From assembly GCF_002197685.1 (NCBI RefSeq), contig NZ_NBBI01000007.1, positions 1 to 64,000 on the forward strand: a stretch of DNA of 64,000 nt, given 5' to 3'. The notes below the pieces were generated by a model. It saw nothing but the letters and a program-made list of their open reading frames with translations. It was not told where the DNA came from and did no database searches. Both the position numbers and the translations under genes were made by a program. Below are positions 39,162 to 48,625 of the stretch, in pieces. Source of the DNA: Sphingomonas dokdonensis. Lineage in GTDB: Bacteria > Pseudomonadota > Alphaproteobacteria > Sphingomonadales > Sphingomonadaceae. Every line of letters begins with the position of its first letter. Within the stretch, counting starts at the first letter, position 1.

Positions 39162-41795
39162 TCAGAAGTTCACCCGCGCGCGCAGGCCATAGGTACGCGC
39201 ATCGTTCAGGAAGCGGATGTTGAGCGCCGAGCCGACCAGCGCCTTGGTCGACGCCTGCTGATCGGTGAAGTTCGACGCCCATGCCTCCAGGCGGTAATTG
39301 CCCAAAGTATAGCCGATGCCGAGGTTCAGCGTCGTGTAGCCCTGCTGCCGATCGGGGAAGCCCGCCTGCAGCGCATTCTGGCGCGAGCCGTCGAGGAACA
39401 CGATGTCGTCCTCGTTGAACTGCGACAGGAAGAACGACGAGCGATAGTTCAGCAGCGCCTGCCAATCGAGCCGGCCGCGGCCGATCTCGAACCATTGCGC
39501 CAGCTTCACGCTGACGTTGAACTTGGACGCGAGCGGCAGGCGGTTGCCGGTCAGGTCGATCAGCGGGGATTCGCCCGTCTCGTTGTTCTGCCCACGCGCA
39601 TCGGCCACCGAGCCGCGCGTGATCTTGGTGTCGAGATACGCGACATTGGTGTCGAGCGAGAAATTGCCCGGCAGCTGGAAACGCGCCTCGGCCTCCACGC
39701 CATAGATGCGCGAGGCACCGATGTTGCGGTTGACCAGCGAATAGCCGTTGCACTGCGGCGGGGTCTGCGTCGTGTCGAGGTTGATGCAGGTCAGGTCCTG
39801 AAACACCTGGTCCTGATAGTCGTAGTAGAAGCCCGTCAGGTTGAAGTACGCGCGGCGACCGAAGGCGTCGAAGGTGTTGCGCGAGCCTGCCTCGAACACC
39901 GTCAGGCTTTCCGGCGCGAACGCTTCGGGGATCGGCGAGGTCTGGAACGTGTCGTTGAATCCGCCCGACTTATGCCCGGTCGATACCTTGGCATAGAGCA
40001 TGTTGTCCGGCGTCACGTCGAACTCGAGCCCGGCGCGATAGTCGACGAAGTTGAACTTGGCCGAGCCGACCTGCTGCCCCGGGATGGTGAGGTTGGCGTA
40101 GGAGAAGCTGCCGTTCGCCGGGCAGGTGACGAAGCCGTTGTCGATATCCGGCCGGGTGAAGCAGGTGCCGTTCGGGTTGGTGCCGTTGGCGATCGAGCCG
40201 ATCTGCTGGATCAGCGTGTCGCGGGCGCCGGCGCTCTTGATGCCTTCGATCAGGAACTGCGCGCGCTGCTGCGGCGAGGTGAGGCCGGTGACGTTGAAGT
40301 TCGGCCGATCGAGCAGCGCCGGGCGGAAGCCCTCGGTGCCGAGCCGCGTCGCGACGCAGCAATCGCCGTTGTTGCCGCCCAGCGTCAGCGCCCAGTTGCC
40401 GCCGATACCGAAGCGCGACTTCTTTTCCTCGGTGTAGCGGATGCCGCCGATCACGCGCAGCCGATCGGTCACGTCATAGGTCGCGTCGGCGAAGAAGGCG
40501 AAGCTTTCGCCGTCCACGTCGGGCATGGTGAATTCGGTGCCCGAATAGCAGCAATAGCCGCGATCGGCGACGGCGAGATAGCCGACCTGCTGCTTCTCCT
40601 TGAAGTAGAAGCCGCCGAGGTTCCAGCGCAGCGCCTCCGTCGAATCCGCGCTGGCGCGCAGCTCGTACACCTGGCTCTGCGAGCGGGTCTGCCAGAAGTT
40701 GTTCGAGAAATTGTCGAACTGCACCGTGGAATAATCACGGCCGTTCCATGCGATGCTTTCGCTACTGGCATTGGCCTGCATGAAATCGACCGAGCGGTAG
40801 CTGCCCGTCGCCTCGACCGAGAAGGTGTCGAAGCTGTAGCCGATCTTGCCCTGCACGCCCCAGAGCTCGTTCTCCATGTCGCCCTGCTGGCCGCGATAGA
40901 CGACCTTGCGCAGGTCGAGCTGCTCGGGGCGCAGGCCGGTCGCCTGCACCGCGGCATAGATGTTCGCGCCCGGATAGCCGGTGCCGGTTTCCTTGCCGTA
41001 ATCGCCGACGACGGAGACGGACAGGCGATCGGTCGGTTCCCAGCGCAGCGACACGCGGCCGGCGTAATTTTCCTCAAGCCCGGCGGGCTTCAGCTTGCTC
41101 GCCTGCGGATCGGGCGAGGCGTTGGTGAAGCCATAATCGCGGTTGACGTAATAGCCGGCGACGCGCGCGGCGAAGTTGCTGCCCAGCGGCACGTTGATCG
41201 CGCCCTCGGCGGCATAGCTGTCGCGATTGCCGTATTCGGCCTGCGCATAGCCGGTAATCCGGTCGAACGTCGGCTTGGCGGTGATGATGTTGAGCGTGCC
41301 GGCAAGCGCGTTGCGCCCGTACAGCGTGCCCTGCGGCCCCTTGTTCACCTCGACGCGCTCAAGATCGTAGAACATCAGGCCAAGCCCGCGCGGACGCGGA
41401 ATGTAGCTGCCGTTGAGGTGCGGCGCGGCGCCCGGATCGCCCAGCTCGGTGTTGTTCGACGAGCCGACGCCGCGGATGAAGATCTCGACGTTGCCTTCCT
41501 GGTTGGCGATGTTCAGCCCCGGTACGGCGACCGCGAGGTTGCGCAGCTCGGTGATGCCGCTCTTGCGCAGGTCGTCGCTGGAGAACGCCTGCACCACGCC
41601 CGAGACGTCCTGCAGATTCTGTTCGCGGCGGTTGGCGGTGACGACGATGTCGTTGGTGCCCTCGTTCGCCGCTTCGGGCGTCGTGGGGCTGGTGGACTGA
41701 TCCTGTTGCGGCGTTTCGATCGCCTGGGCGAACGCCGGCATGGCGGTGCCTGACAGAAGCAAGGCGGCGAGTGGCAGATACGTTCTCTTGGTCAT
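39162..41795 (-). CDS. TonB-dependent receptor for a carbohydrate-type substrate
   Basis: An 877-aa outer-membrane receptor with a signal peptide (to about 23, AFA-QA) and plug domain (NDIVVTANRREQNLQDVSG, VPGLNIANQEGNVEIFIRGVGSS, RVEVNKGPQGTLYGRNALAG). It has a large barrel ending in VNF, with the C-terminal aromatic residue. It lies 27 bp downstream of a GH3 glucosidase in the same operon, so glucan oligosaccharide uptake is likely. Predicted extracellular loops hold unusual cysteine pairs (RGYCCYSG; NNGDCCVATR; CFTRPDIDNGFVTC; CINLDTTQTPPQC). Confidence 0.9.
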   Translation of the reverse strand: MTKRTYLPLAALLLSGTAMPAFAQAIETPQQDQSTSPTTPEAANEGTNDIVVTANRREQNLQDVSGVVQAFSSDDLRKSGITELRNLAVAVPGLNIANQEGNVEIFIRGVGSSNNTELGDPGAAPHLNGSYIPRPRGLGLMFYDLERVEVNKGPQGTLYGRNALAGTLNIITAKPTFDRITGYAQAEYGNRDSYAAEGAINVPLGSNFAARVAGYYVNRDYGFTNASPDPQASKLKPAGLEENYAGRVSLRWEPTDRLSVSVVGDYGKETGTGYPGANIYAAVQATGLRPEQLDLRKVVYRGQQGDMENELWGVQGKIGYSFDTFSVEATGSYRSVDFMQANASSESIAWNGRDYSTVQFDNFSNNFWQTRSQSQVYELRASADSTEALRWNLGGFYFKEKQQVGYLAVADRGYCCYSGTEFTMPDVDGESFAFFADATYDVTDRLRVIGGIRYTEEKKSRFGIGGNWALTLGGNNGDCCVATRLGTEGFRPALLDRPNFNVTGLTSPQQRAQFLIEGIKSAGARDTLIQQIGSIANGTNPNGTCFTRPDIDNGFVTCPANGSFSYANLTIPGQQVGSAKFNFVDYRAGLEFDVTPDNMLYAKVSTGHKSGGFNDTFQTSPIPEAFAPESLTVFEAGSRNTFDAFGRRAYFNLTGFYYDYQDQVFQDLTCINLDTTQTPPQCNGYSLVNRNIGASRIYGVEAEARFQLPGNFSLDTNVAYLDTKITRGSVADARGQNNETGESPLIDLTGNRLPLASKFNVSVKLAQWFEIGRGRLDWQALLNYRSSFFLSQFNEDDIVFLDGSRQNALQAGFPDRQQGYTTLNLGIGYTLGNYRLEAWASNFTDQQASTKALVGSALNIRFLNDARTYGLRARVNF

Positions 41796-41822
41796 GATAA
41801 CCCCCTGGGTATTTTCTTGTTT

Positions 41823-44396
41823 TTATTGGTTGTTGTTCGGACAAGCGGTGCCCGCGCCGTTCGCCTGAACCAGCCGCGCGCGCGAGATCGTGAGGTCCAG
41901 CGTGCCGTCGGTCGTCAGTGAAAGTGGGGCCGAGATCTGGCGCATGTCGGCGCCGGCCGCGGCAAAGCAGGAAAGCGGAATGGTGAGCGTGGTCCATGCG
42001 CCCTTGGGCGCGGCGCGCAGCGGCGCGGTGATCGGCACCGAGCCCGCGCATTGGTCGCCGCACGCCACGCCCGCCGTTACCGGCCGGCTGGGCGCGCCAT
42101 CCACCTTGAGGTCGATCTCGACCGCAAGCGCGCCGTTGGTTTCGCGCATCAGGTCGACGGGTGCGTTGTCGACGATCGCGGCCTCTGCCTTTGCCTTGCC
42201 GGTCCACACCAGCCGCACGCTGTCTTCCTGCGCGCGCCGGTCCGCGCCGCGCGCGGTGATGAGGTCGGGGCCGGGATTGGGCGACAGCTCGCCCGGTGCG
42301 CCGATCAGCAGCCGGCGGCCCGCACCGGCACGGCCGGCATCGAACAGGATCGTGCGATCGCCGCTCGCTTGCGTTGCGCGATCCTCCGGCAGCGGCGCGA
42401 GCTCGCCGCGATCCTTCAGCGTCAGCCCGAAGCCATAGGGGAACAGCGGATTATAATCCGCATCACCCACGTTCACCGCGGTCTGATCGCTGGTGCGCGG
42501 CCAGCTGTACGGCAGCTTGCCACGGAAATCGCTCTTGCCGAACAGCACGTCGGCAACGCCGCCGCCCTCGCTGCCCGGCAGCCACGCCGCGACAAAGGCG
42601 TCGGCCGTGTTGAGGTACGGGTTCACCCACATCGGGCGGCCCGACAGGAACACCGCCACCGTCGGCACGCCCGCCGCCTTCAGCTTCTTGAGCAGCGCCA
42701 GGCTGCCCTGCGCATCGTCGAAGCCGACATCGGCGCGGTCGCCCTGAAATTCGGCATAGGGATCCTCGCCGAACACCACGACCGCGACGTCGGGCTTTTG
42801 CGTGAACGCGCCGTTCGCCGCGACGTCGACGGTCGCGCCGACCTGCTTGGCGACTGCGCGCATCCCCTCGGCGATCGTCTCGCCATTGGGGAAATCGGCG
42901 CGGGTGGTGCCGGTGCCCTGCCACGTCAGCGTCCAGCCGCCGGTCTGCTTGGTCATGTTGTCCGCGCCGTCACCGGCAAGGAGGATGCGCGCGCCCGGCT
43001 TCAGCGGCAGCGTGCTGCCCGCGTTCTTGAGGAGGACGAGCGACTGGCGCACCGCCTCGCGCGCCACCGCGCGATGCTCGGCGCTGCCGAGGAGATCGTA
43101 CTGGCCGGCAAGCGGGCGCGAGGAGGGCTTGCCCGCCTCCATCAGCCCCGCGCGCACCTTCACGCGCAGGATGCGGCGCACCGCGTCGTCGAGCACCGGC
43201 ATGGGGAGGCGGCCGTCTTTCGCCTGCGCCAGCGTGTTCTGCCACAGCCCCTTCCAGCTGTCGGGCGCCATTGCCATGTCGAGCCCGGCGACGAACGTCT
43301 GGTAGCAATTGTCGGGCTTGCACCCGTCGACCTGGCCGTGGCCGTTCCAGTCGCCGACCAGGAAGCCGTCGAACCCCCAGTGATCCTTGATCACGCCGCG
43401 CAGCAGCGATCGGTTGCCGTGCATCTTGGCGCCGTTCCAGCTCGAAAAGCTGACCATGATCGACTGCACGCCCGCCTCGATCGCCGGAACGTAGGGCGCC
43501 GCGAAGAGGCGGCGCAGCGTCGCCTCGTCGGTGCGCGTGTCGCCCTGGTCCTTGCCGCCCGCGGTGCCGCCGTCGCCCAGAAAGTGCTTGGCAGTCGCGA
43601 TGATGTGCCCGCCGCGCAGCCAGTCCGCCGCGCCCACCTTGCCCTGCAATCCCTCGATCAGCGGCCGCGCATAGGAGGTCGCGATCTCCGGGTTCTCGCC
43701 GAACCCCTCGTACGTGCGGCCCCAGCGATCGTCGCGCACCACCGCCAGCGTCGGCGCAAAGGTCCAGTCGAGCCCGGTCACGCGCATTTCGGCGGCGGTG
43801 ACCGCGCCGATCCGCCGCATCAGCTCGGGGTTGCGCGCCGCGCCCAGCCCGATGTTGTGCGGAAACAGCGTGGCCCCGACGACATTGTTGTGGCCATGCA
43901 CCGCATCCGACCCCCAGATGACCGGAATGCGCGGCAGCTTGCCGTTGGGGCGCATGGAGGCTTCGTAGAAGGCGTCGGCGGCGGCGACCCACGCCGGCGC
44001 GGTGACGTGATGGCCTTCGCCCGGCTTCGAATTGCCGCCGTTCAGCACCGATCCGAGGTGGTAGCGGTACACATCCTCGGGCGTGACGCTGGCGATATCC
44101 GCCTGCACCACCTGGCCGACCTTTTGCTCCAGCGACATGCGTGCGAGGAGATCGGCCACGGTCTTTTCCACCGTGGCGTTGCGCGTGGCGGGGAGGGCGG
44201 GCTTGGCCCAATCCTGCGGGTGCGCGGTGGTGGAGGCGGCGTCGGCCTGACCGGCAGCGTTCTGACCGGGAGCGGCGGGGCGATCCTGCGTCGGTGCGGC
44301 ACAGGCCGGCAGGGCGGCGACCATCGCCAGTGCCATCACGGCATGGCTGACGCGCACCAGCGAACCACTCAACTCAAACGCCTTCGCCCCGATCAC
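41823..44396 (-). CDS. Glycoside hydrolase family 3 exo-beta-glucosidase, lipoprotein
   Basis: An 857-aa GH3 enzyme. Motifs are AADAFYEASM, GSDAVHGHNNVVGATLFPHNIGLGA, KHFLGDGGTAGGKDQGDT and the catalytic nucleophile D349 in FLVGDWNGHGQ. It has the C-terminal alpha/beta sandwich (FGEDPYAEFQGDR) and, beyond about residue 690, an extra galactose-binding-like domain of the ExoP kind. A lipobox (LPAC, C32) indicates a lipid anchor. The GTG start at 44396 has GGGGGAG upstream. Shared operon with the TonB receptor and control by the divergent LacI protein are likely. Confidence 0.9.
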   Translation of the reverse strand: MIGAKAFELSGSLVRVSHAVMALAMVAALPACAAPTQDRPAAPGQNAAGQADAASTTAHPQDWAKPALPATRNATVEKTVADLLARMSLEQKVGQVVQADIASVTPEDVYRYHLGSVLNGGNSKPGEGHHVTAPAWVAAADAFYEASMRPNGKLPRIPVIWGSDAVHGHNNVVGATLFPHNIGLGAARNPELMRRIGAVTAAEMRVTGLDWTFAPTLAVVRDDRWGRTYEGFGENPEIATSYARPLIEGLQGKVGAADWLRGGHIIATAKHFLGDGGTAGGKDQGDTRTDEATLRRLFAAPYVPAIEAGVQSIMVSFSSWNGAKMHGNRSLLRGVIKDHWGFDGFLVGDWNGHGQVDGCKPDNCYQTFVAGLDMAMAPDSWKGLWQNTLAQAKDGRLPMPVLDDAVRRILRVKVRAGLMEAGKPSSRPLAGQYDLLGSAEHRAVAREAVRQSLVLLKNAGSTLPLKPGARILLAGDGADNMTKQTGGWTLTWQGTGTTRADFPNGETIAEGMRAVAKQVGATVDVAANGAFTQKPDVAVVVFGEDPYAEFQGDRADVGFDDAQGSLALLKKLKAAGVPTVAVFLSGRPMWVNPYLNTADAFVAAWLPGSEGGGVADVLFGKSDFRGKLPYSWPRTSDQTAVNVGDADYNPLFPYGFGLTLKDRGELAPLPEDRATQASGDRTILFDAGRAGAGRRLLIGAPGELSPNPGPDLITARGADRRAQEDSVRLVWTGKAKAEAAIVDNAPVDLMRETNGALAVEIDLKVDGAPSRPVTAGVACGDQCAGSVPITAPLRAAPKGAWTTLTIPLSCFAAAGADMRQISAPLSLTTDGTLDLTISRARLVQANGAGTACPNNNQ

Positions 44397-44425
44397 GCGC
44401 CTCTCCCCCGATTACACCGCTTCAT

Positions 44426-44465
44426 TTGACAACGTTGTCTAAGCGCTGATTGGCAACGTTGTCAA
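44426..44465. promoter_or_regulatory. Two LacI-type operators between GH3 gene and lacI-type gene
   Basis: GACAACGTTGTC (44428-44439, perfect) and TGGCAACGTTGTCA (44451-44464, one mismatch) share the AACGTT centre typical of LacI/GalR operators and stand 24 bp apart. Each overlaps a TTGACA hexamer: plus strand at 44426-44431 and minus strand at 44465-44460. A repressor bound here would block both divergent promoters. Confidence 0.75.
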
Positions 44466-44573
44466 TTTGTCCGGACACGCTTAACGCCGCGCGGCAGCGC
44501 CGCTTGTCTGTTGCGGTGCAAAAGGGCATCACCTCTTCACGCAGGGGCACAGCGGGGGTCGGCAACGAACAGG

Positions 44574-45608
44574 ATGGAAGCGGCAGGCAGGCAGCGCGCG
44601 CGCGCGACCATCACGGACGTGGCGAAACGGTCGGGCACCTCGATCAAGACGGTGTCGCGCGTGTTCAACGACGAACCGTTCGTGCGTGACGGAACGCGCG
44701 AGCGCGTGCTGAAGGCTGCGGCCGAGCTCGATTACCATCCCAACATGGCGGCGCGCTCGCTGGTACGTGGCCGCTCGTTCCTGATCGGGCTGTTCTACGA
44801 AAACCCGAGCCCGAACTATGTCGTCGACCTGCAGACCGGCGCGCTCGACCGGCTGCACGACGAGCGGTTCCGCTTGCTGCTATTCCCCTGCGAAAGCGCG
44901 CGGGCGATGTCGGGCAAGTTGTTGCAGGTCGCGCGCACCTCGGGGCTGGAGGGGATCGTGCTCGCCCCGCCGCTCGGCGACGATCCGCGCACCGTCGCCG
45001 AACTGCGCGAGGGGCGCATGCCGTTCACCCGCATCGCGCCGACCACCGCGCTCGATGCCTCGCCGATGGTGGGGATCGACGATGTCGCGGCAGCGCAGGC
45101 GATGACGCAGCATCTGCTGTCGCTGGGCCATCGCCGCATCGCATTCGTGCAGGGCGATCCCGGCCACGCCTCCACCGGGCAGCGGCTGTGCGGCTTTCGC
45201 GCGGCGCTGGCGGAGGCAGGGGTGGCGTTCGAGCCCGCGCTGCTGGAGCAGGGGATGTACACGTTCGAATCCGGCCTCGCCGCCGGGCGCCGGCTGTTCG
45301 CCGGGCGGATGCGGCCGAGCGCGGTGTTTGCCGCCAACGACGACATGGCGGCGGGTGTGTGCGTCGCGGCAAAGGAGCATGGCCTCGACATCCCCGGCGC
45401 CGTCTCGGTCGCGGGGTTCGACGACAGCCTGATCTCGCGCGTCACCTGGCCGCAGCTCACCACCATCCACCAGCCGACCTACGACATGGCGCATGCCGCC
45501 ACCGACGCGCTGATCGCGCTGATCGACGGGCAGGCGCACGAACGGGCGATCGACCTGCCGCACCGCCTGTTGGTACGCGGCTCCACCGGCCTCGCCCCGC
45601 AAGGCTGA
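44574..45608 (+). CDS. LacI-family transcriptional regulator
   Basis: A 344-aa regulator with the N-terminal helix-turn-helix ATITDVAKRSGTSIKTVSRVFNDEPFVRDGTRERVLKAA and hinge NMAARSLVRGRSFLIG. The rest is a periplasmic-binding-like sensor with GIDDVAAAQAMTQHLLSLGHRRIAFVQG and AVFAANDDMAAGVCVAAKE. It diverges from the GH3/TonB receptor operon over two operators with a LacI-type core, so it most likely represses that operon until a gluco-oligosaccharide binds. The start at 44574 is weakly supported; the frame continues upstream. It is 6 bp from the convergent GGDEF gene. Confidence 0.9.
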   Translation: MEAAGRQRARATITDVAKRSGTSIKTVSRVFNDEPFVRDGTRERVLKAAAELDYHPNMAARSLVRGRSFLIGLFYENPSPNYVVDLQTGALDRLHDERFRLLLFPCESARAMSGKLLQVARTSGLEGIVLAPPLGDDPRTVAELREGRMPFTRIAPTTALDASPMVGIDDVAAAQAMTQHLLSLGHRRIAFVQGDPGHASTGQRLCGFRAALAEAGVAFEPALLEQGMYTFESGLAAGRRLFAGRMRPSAVFAANDDMAAGVCVAAKEHGLDIPGAVSVAGFDDSLISRVTWPQLTTIHQPTYDMAHAATDALIALIDGQAHERAIDLPHRLLVRGSTGLAPQG

Positions 45609-45614
45609 CGTGGC

Positions 45615-47036
45615 TCAGGCGACGCGCACGGTGTTCCGCCCGGCGTGCTTGGCGCGATAGAGCGCGGTATCGGCGCGGCGGTACATACGCTCGAAATCCT
45701 CGCCCGCCATCCGTGTCGCCACGCCGCAGCTCATGGCCACCATCACCTGCGTGCGCCCGTCGGGGCACAGAGGCGCGGCGCGCAGTGCGGCCTGAATGCG
45801 CGTGCACACCGCATCGGCGGGTGCATGCGCGCTAGCCAATAACAGCGCGAATTCGTCGCCGCCCAGCCGCCCTACCAGGTCGCCGGGGCGCGTATTGCTG
45901 CGCAGCATCGCTGCAACATGGTGCAGCACGCGATCGCCGAACTGATGCCCCCAACGATCGTTCAGCTCCTTGAAGCGATCGAGATCGATGATCACGCATG
46001 ACAGCGAACTTTCTGGCTGTGCCGCCGCTTCCGCCACCGCGCGCTCGAACCCGCGACGGTTGAGCACGCCGGTCAACGGATCGGTGACCGCCTCCTGCGC
46101 TGCCTCCTGCTCGCGCGCGGCCAATCCCTCGACCAGCCGCGCGCGCTGCGCAAGCGCTGCCGCCACCGGCAGGCAGGTGAGCAGCATCACGGCCAGCGTC
46201 GCCTGGAAGAGATGCGCCTGCACTCCCGGGTCCGCGCTGGTCATCGTCACCGGCCCGATGCCGAGCGCGGTCGCACAAGCGCCGATCACCGCGACCAGCA
46301 TGACGGCCATCTTGGTGCCGAGCGGCCCGACGCGAAATGTCACCAGCATGATCGGCGCATAGAGCAGGAACACCGCCGGCTGCTCGGCCACGAAGAACAC
46401 GATACCTGCCGTCGCCGCGGTCAGCGCCATCAGCGCCGCGCCCTCCAGCCGCTGGCGCCGGCTCTTGCTCGCGAAACAGGCGAGAAAATCGCCGTTGAAG
46501 GTCGAAAAAAAGAAGGGAGTGAACACCAGCAGACCCAGCGCGTCGCTCAGCACCCAGGTCGTAAAGGCGGTGCAGAACGGCTGGTCGTACACCAGCATCG
46601 CCGTTGCTGCGCCGATAACGCCGCTGATCGTCGGCGCGATCACCCCGGCAACCAGCACGAAGCGCAACAGCCGGCCGGTCGAGCGCAGCAGCTCCAGACG
46701 CCGCTGGTCGGCGCGTATCAGCAACACCGCTATCGCCACCTCCAGCCCGTTCGCCAGGCTGTAGAACAGCGGCCCCGAGATGGCGCCGCGAGTCAGCCAG
46801 TTCGCGGCGACATTGCCCACCAGCCCCGCGCTCAGCACGGTAAGCCAGCGCGGTCGCGGCCCGATCAGCAGCAGCGCGACCAGCACGGCATTGGCCGGCC
46901 AGACGGTGGCGATGCCGCGCCCGTCGCTGGTCAGGTGGATGGTGGAGGCGGCAAGCAGAAAATATAGCGTCGCCGCGGCCAGCCATACCGATGACGTTTC
47001 GGCGGGATCGGCGCTGCGATGAGGTTCACGCTCCAT
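45615..47036 (-). CDS. MASE1-like sensor with GGDEF diguanylate cyclase domain
   Basis: About eight membrane helices fill residues 18-300, with the MASE1-like start TIHLTSDGRGIATVWPANAVLVALLLIGPRPRW. The cytosolic C-terminal part is a GGDEF domain: DPLTGVLNRRGFERAV, CVIIDLDRFKELNDRWGHQFGD, and the active-site GGDEF in RLGGDEFALLL, so it should synthesise cyclic di-GMP. RSNTRPGDLVG just before it contains RPGD, a match to the RxxD inhibitory site position. The signal is unknown. It converges with the LacI gene and lies alone on its strand. Confidence 0.9.
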   Translation of the reverse strand: MEREPHRSADPAETSSVWLAAATLYFLLAASTIHLTSDGRGIATVWPANAVLVALLLIGPRPRWLTVLSAGLVGNVAANWLTRGAISGPLFYSLANGLEVAIAVLLIRADQRRLELLRSTGRLLRFVLVAGVIAPTISGVIGAATAMLVYDQPFCTAFTTWVLSDALGLLVFTPFFFSTFNGDFLACFASKSRRQRLEGAALMALTAATAGIVFFVAEQPAVFLLYAPIMLVTFRVGPLGTKMAVMLVAVIGACATALGIGPVTMTSADPGVQAHLFQATLAVMLLTCLPVAAALAQRARLVEGLAAREQEAAQEAVTDPLTGVLNRRGFERAVAEAAAQPESSLSCVIIDLDRFKELNDRWGHQFGDRVLHHVAAMLRSNTRPGDLVGRLGGDEFALLLASAHAPADAVCTRIQAALRAAPLCPDGRTQVMVAMSCGVATRMAGEDFERMYRRADTALYRAKHAGRNTVRVA

Positions 47037-47108
47037 TGTGTACGGTTATGGCGGCGATCCTATGTTTTTCGTTAACCCGCCGCGGCGCCGCGTTGCGTCA
47101 TCGCGTGG

Positions 47109-47501
47109 TCACGCCAGCCACCAGATCGCCCCGATCAGCGCAAGCGTGGCAAGGCTCAGCGCCCAGGTGAGGAGGCGAATGCGCACCGGCTTCAGCGTCT
47201 TCACCGTGTGCGCCTCCAGCCGCGACAGGATGCCGCACGCGCGCCGCTCGGCCGAGCGAAAGACGAGGATCGCGATCAGCAGAAAGGCGGTGGCGATCGC
47301 CTTGGGCACCCAGACGGGCTCGATTTCCTTGAACAAGGCGGTGAAGCCCAGCGCGATACCGACGCTCGCCATGCCGGTCCGCACCCAGCCGGCAAAGCTG
47401 CGCTCATGCGCCAGCATCGTCCGGTCTTCTGCAAAATGCGTACGATCTTCTGCATAATCTGTACGTGCTTGCGCCAGATCTTGCTTCGTCTCGTCGCTCA
47501 T
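47109..47501 (-). CDS. DUF202-family membrane protein
   Basis: A 130-aa protein with a charged N-terminus containing a short repeat (YAEDRTHFAEDRT), then LAHERSFAGWVRTGMASVGIALGF, the core DUF202/YidH motif, and three membrane helices to residue 130. Proteins of this family are of unknown function. It overlaps the DUF421 gene by 4 nt (ATGA), so the two are co-translated. Confidence 0.8.
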   Translation of the reverse strand: MSDETKQDLAQARTDYAEDRTHFAEDRTMLAHERSFAGWVRTGMASVGIALGFTALFKEIEPVWVPKAIATAFLLIAILVFRSAERRACGILSRLEAHTVKTLKPVRIRLLTWALSLATLALIGAIWWLA

Positions 47502-48013
47502 GCGCGGCGCCTTGCGCTGTCGGGCAGCGCGGATCGATTCCCAGCGGCGTTACACCCCACAACGCTGAACGAGCCGTCGGTTTCCAGCACCACCGCCGCC
47601 ACCGCCGAAAGGTCGCCGATCCCTGCGGACCGCACCGCCGACAGCACCTCGTCGCGCGTCACGCGTTCACGGCGCAGCGCGGCGTCGTCGATCGTGCCGT
47701 CGACCAGCAGCGCGCTCGGCTCCGACTTGGCGACCGCCTCGACCCAGCCGAAGCGTACCGACAGCGAAGCGACGATGAATTGCAGCATCACCAGCAGCAG
47801 AAAGGCGACCAGCCCCTCCAGCAGCGCCACATCCTTGGTCAGCAGCACGGTGGCGAGCGTCGAACCCAGCGCCACGGTAACCACCAGGTCGAACGCGTTC
47901 ATTTTGGCTAGCGTCCGCTTGCCGCTCAGCCGCAGAAACGCGACCAGCGCGACATAGGCGCTGGTGCCCACCACCAGAACGCGCAGGATGCCGTGCCAAT
48001 TATCGAAGAACAT
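47498..48013 (-). CDS. DUF421-family membrane protein (YetF-like)
   Basis: A 171-aa protein with two or three N-terminal membrane helices, the signature FLRLSGKRTLAKMNAFDLVVTVALGSTLATVLL, and a cytosolic C-terminal domain containing VAKSEPSALLVDGTIDDAAL and RERVTRDEVLSAVRSAGI. This is the YetF/DUF421 pattern. The ATG at 48013 is chosen as the first codon of the conserved region; the frame is open far upstream. Function unknown. It precedes and overlaps the DUF202 gene, and diverges from the deaminase gene. Confidence 0.85.
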   Translation of the reverse strand: MFFDNWHGILRVLVVGTSAYVALVAFLRLSGKRTLAKMNAFDLVVTVALGSTLATVLLTKDVALLEGLVAFLLLVMLQFIVASLSVRFGWVEAVAKSEPSALLVDGTIDDAALRRERVTRDEVLSAVRSAGIGDLSAVAAVVLETDGSFSVVGCNAAGNRSALPDSARRRA

Positions 48014-48133
48014 GCGCTTTTTGCCTCTCCCGCGGCGCAGGCATGCGGCCCGCGTTGCGTGTATCCGACCAACGGGCCGCCGCCCCCGCCGTTCCGTCCG
48101 GGCACCGTTTGGCGCGCGGCGCGTTGGGCGCGG

Positions 48134-48625
48134 ATGACACAGGAAGACGAACGCTGGATGCGCCGCGCGATCGAGATCGCCCGGTCGAAGGGCTCGCACC
48201 CGTCCACCGCCCCGCTCGGCTCGGTGATCGTGCGCGACGGCCGCGAGATCGCCGGCGAGCGCAACCAGACCAGCGAATTGCCCGACGCCACCGCGCATGC
48301 CGAGATGATGGCGATCCGCCGCGCATGCGAGGGGATCGGGGAGGAGGAATTGCGCGGCGCGACGCTCTATTCCACGCTGCAACCGTGCGGCATGTGCACC
48401 ATGGCCTCGATCTGGTCCAAGGTCGGCCGGGTGGTCTACGGCGCCGGCCGCGACGACGTGCATGCAATGTATTTCGAGGCCAAGCACGTCGACACGCTGT
48501 CGTTCATCGCCGACGCCTATCGCGACGACATCGTGATCGAGGGCGGCTGCCTGCGCGACGAATGCGCGAAACTCTATTATCCGCCCGACGCCGACCTGCC
48601 GGTCGACGAACAGGCGAACCTGTAA
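48134..48625 (+). CDS. Zinc-dependent nucleoside/cytidine-type deaminase
   Basis: A 163-aa deaminase with the catalytic HAEMMAIRRA (zinc His and Glu) and the PCGMC zinc cysteines in TLQPCGMCTMASIWS. It has the CMP/dCMP and guanine deaminase fold with GSVIVRDGREI before it. Substrate could be guanine, cytosine or another base. The ATG at 48134 begins the conserved helix. It overlaps the next small gene by one base (TAATG), so both are co-translated. Confidence 0.85.
   Translation: MTQEDERWMRRAIEIARSKGSHPSTAPLGSVIVRDGREIAGERNQTSELPDATAHAEMMAIRRACEGIGEEELRGATLYSTLQPCGMCTMASIWSKVGRVVYGAGRDDVHAMYFEAKHVDTLSFIADAYRDDIVIEGGCLRDECAKLYYPPDADLPVDEQANL

Noticed and set aside
39126..41753. Very long open frame antisense to the TonB receptor, and similar ones opposite other large genes (6041-8161, 19791-22046, 42051-44429, 49797-51704)
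   Set aside because: These frames are the expected by-product of high GC at third codon positions. Their proteins are Arg/His/Gly-rich without recognisable domains, while the opposite strand encodes clear families.
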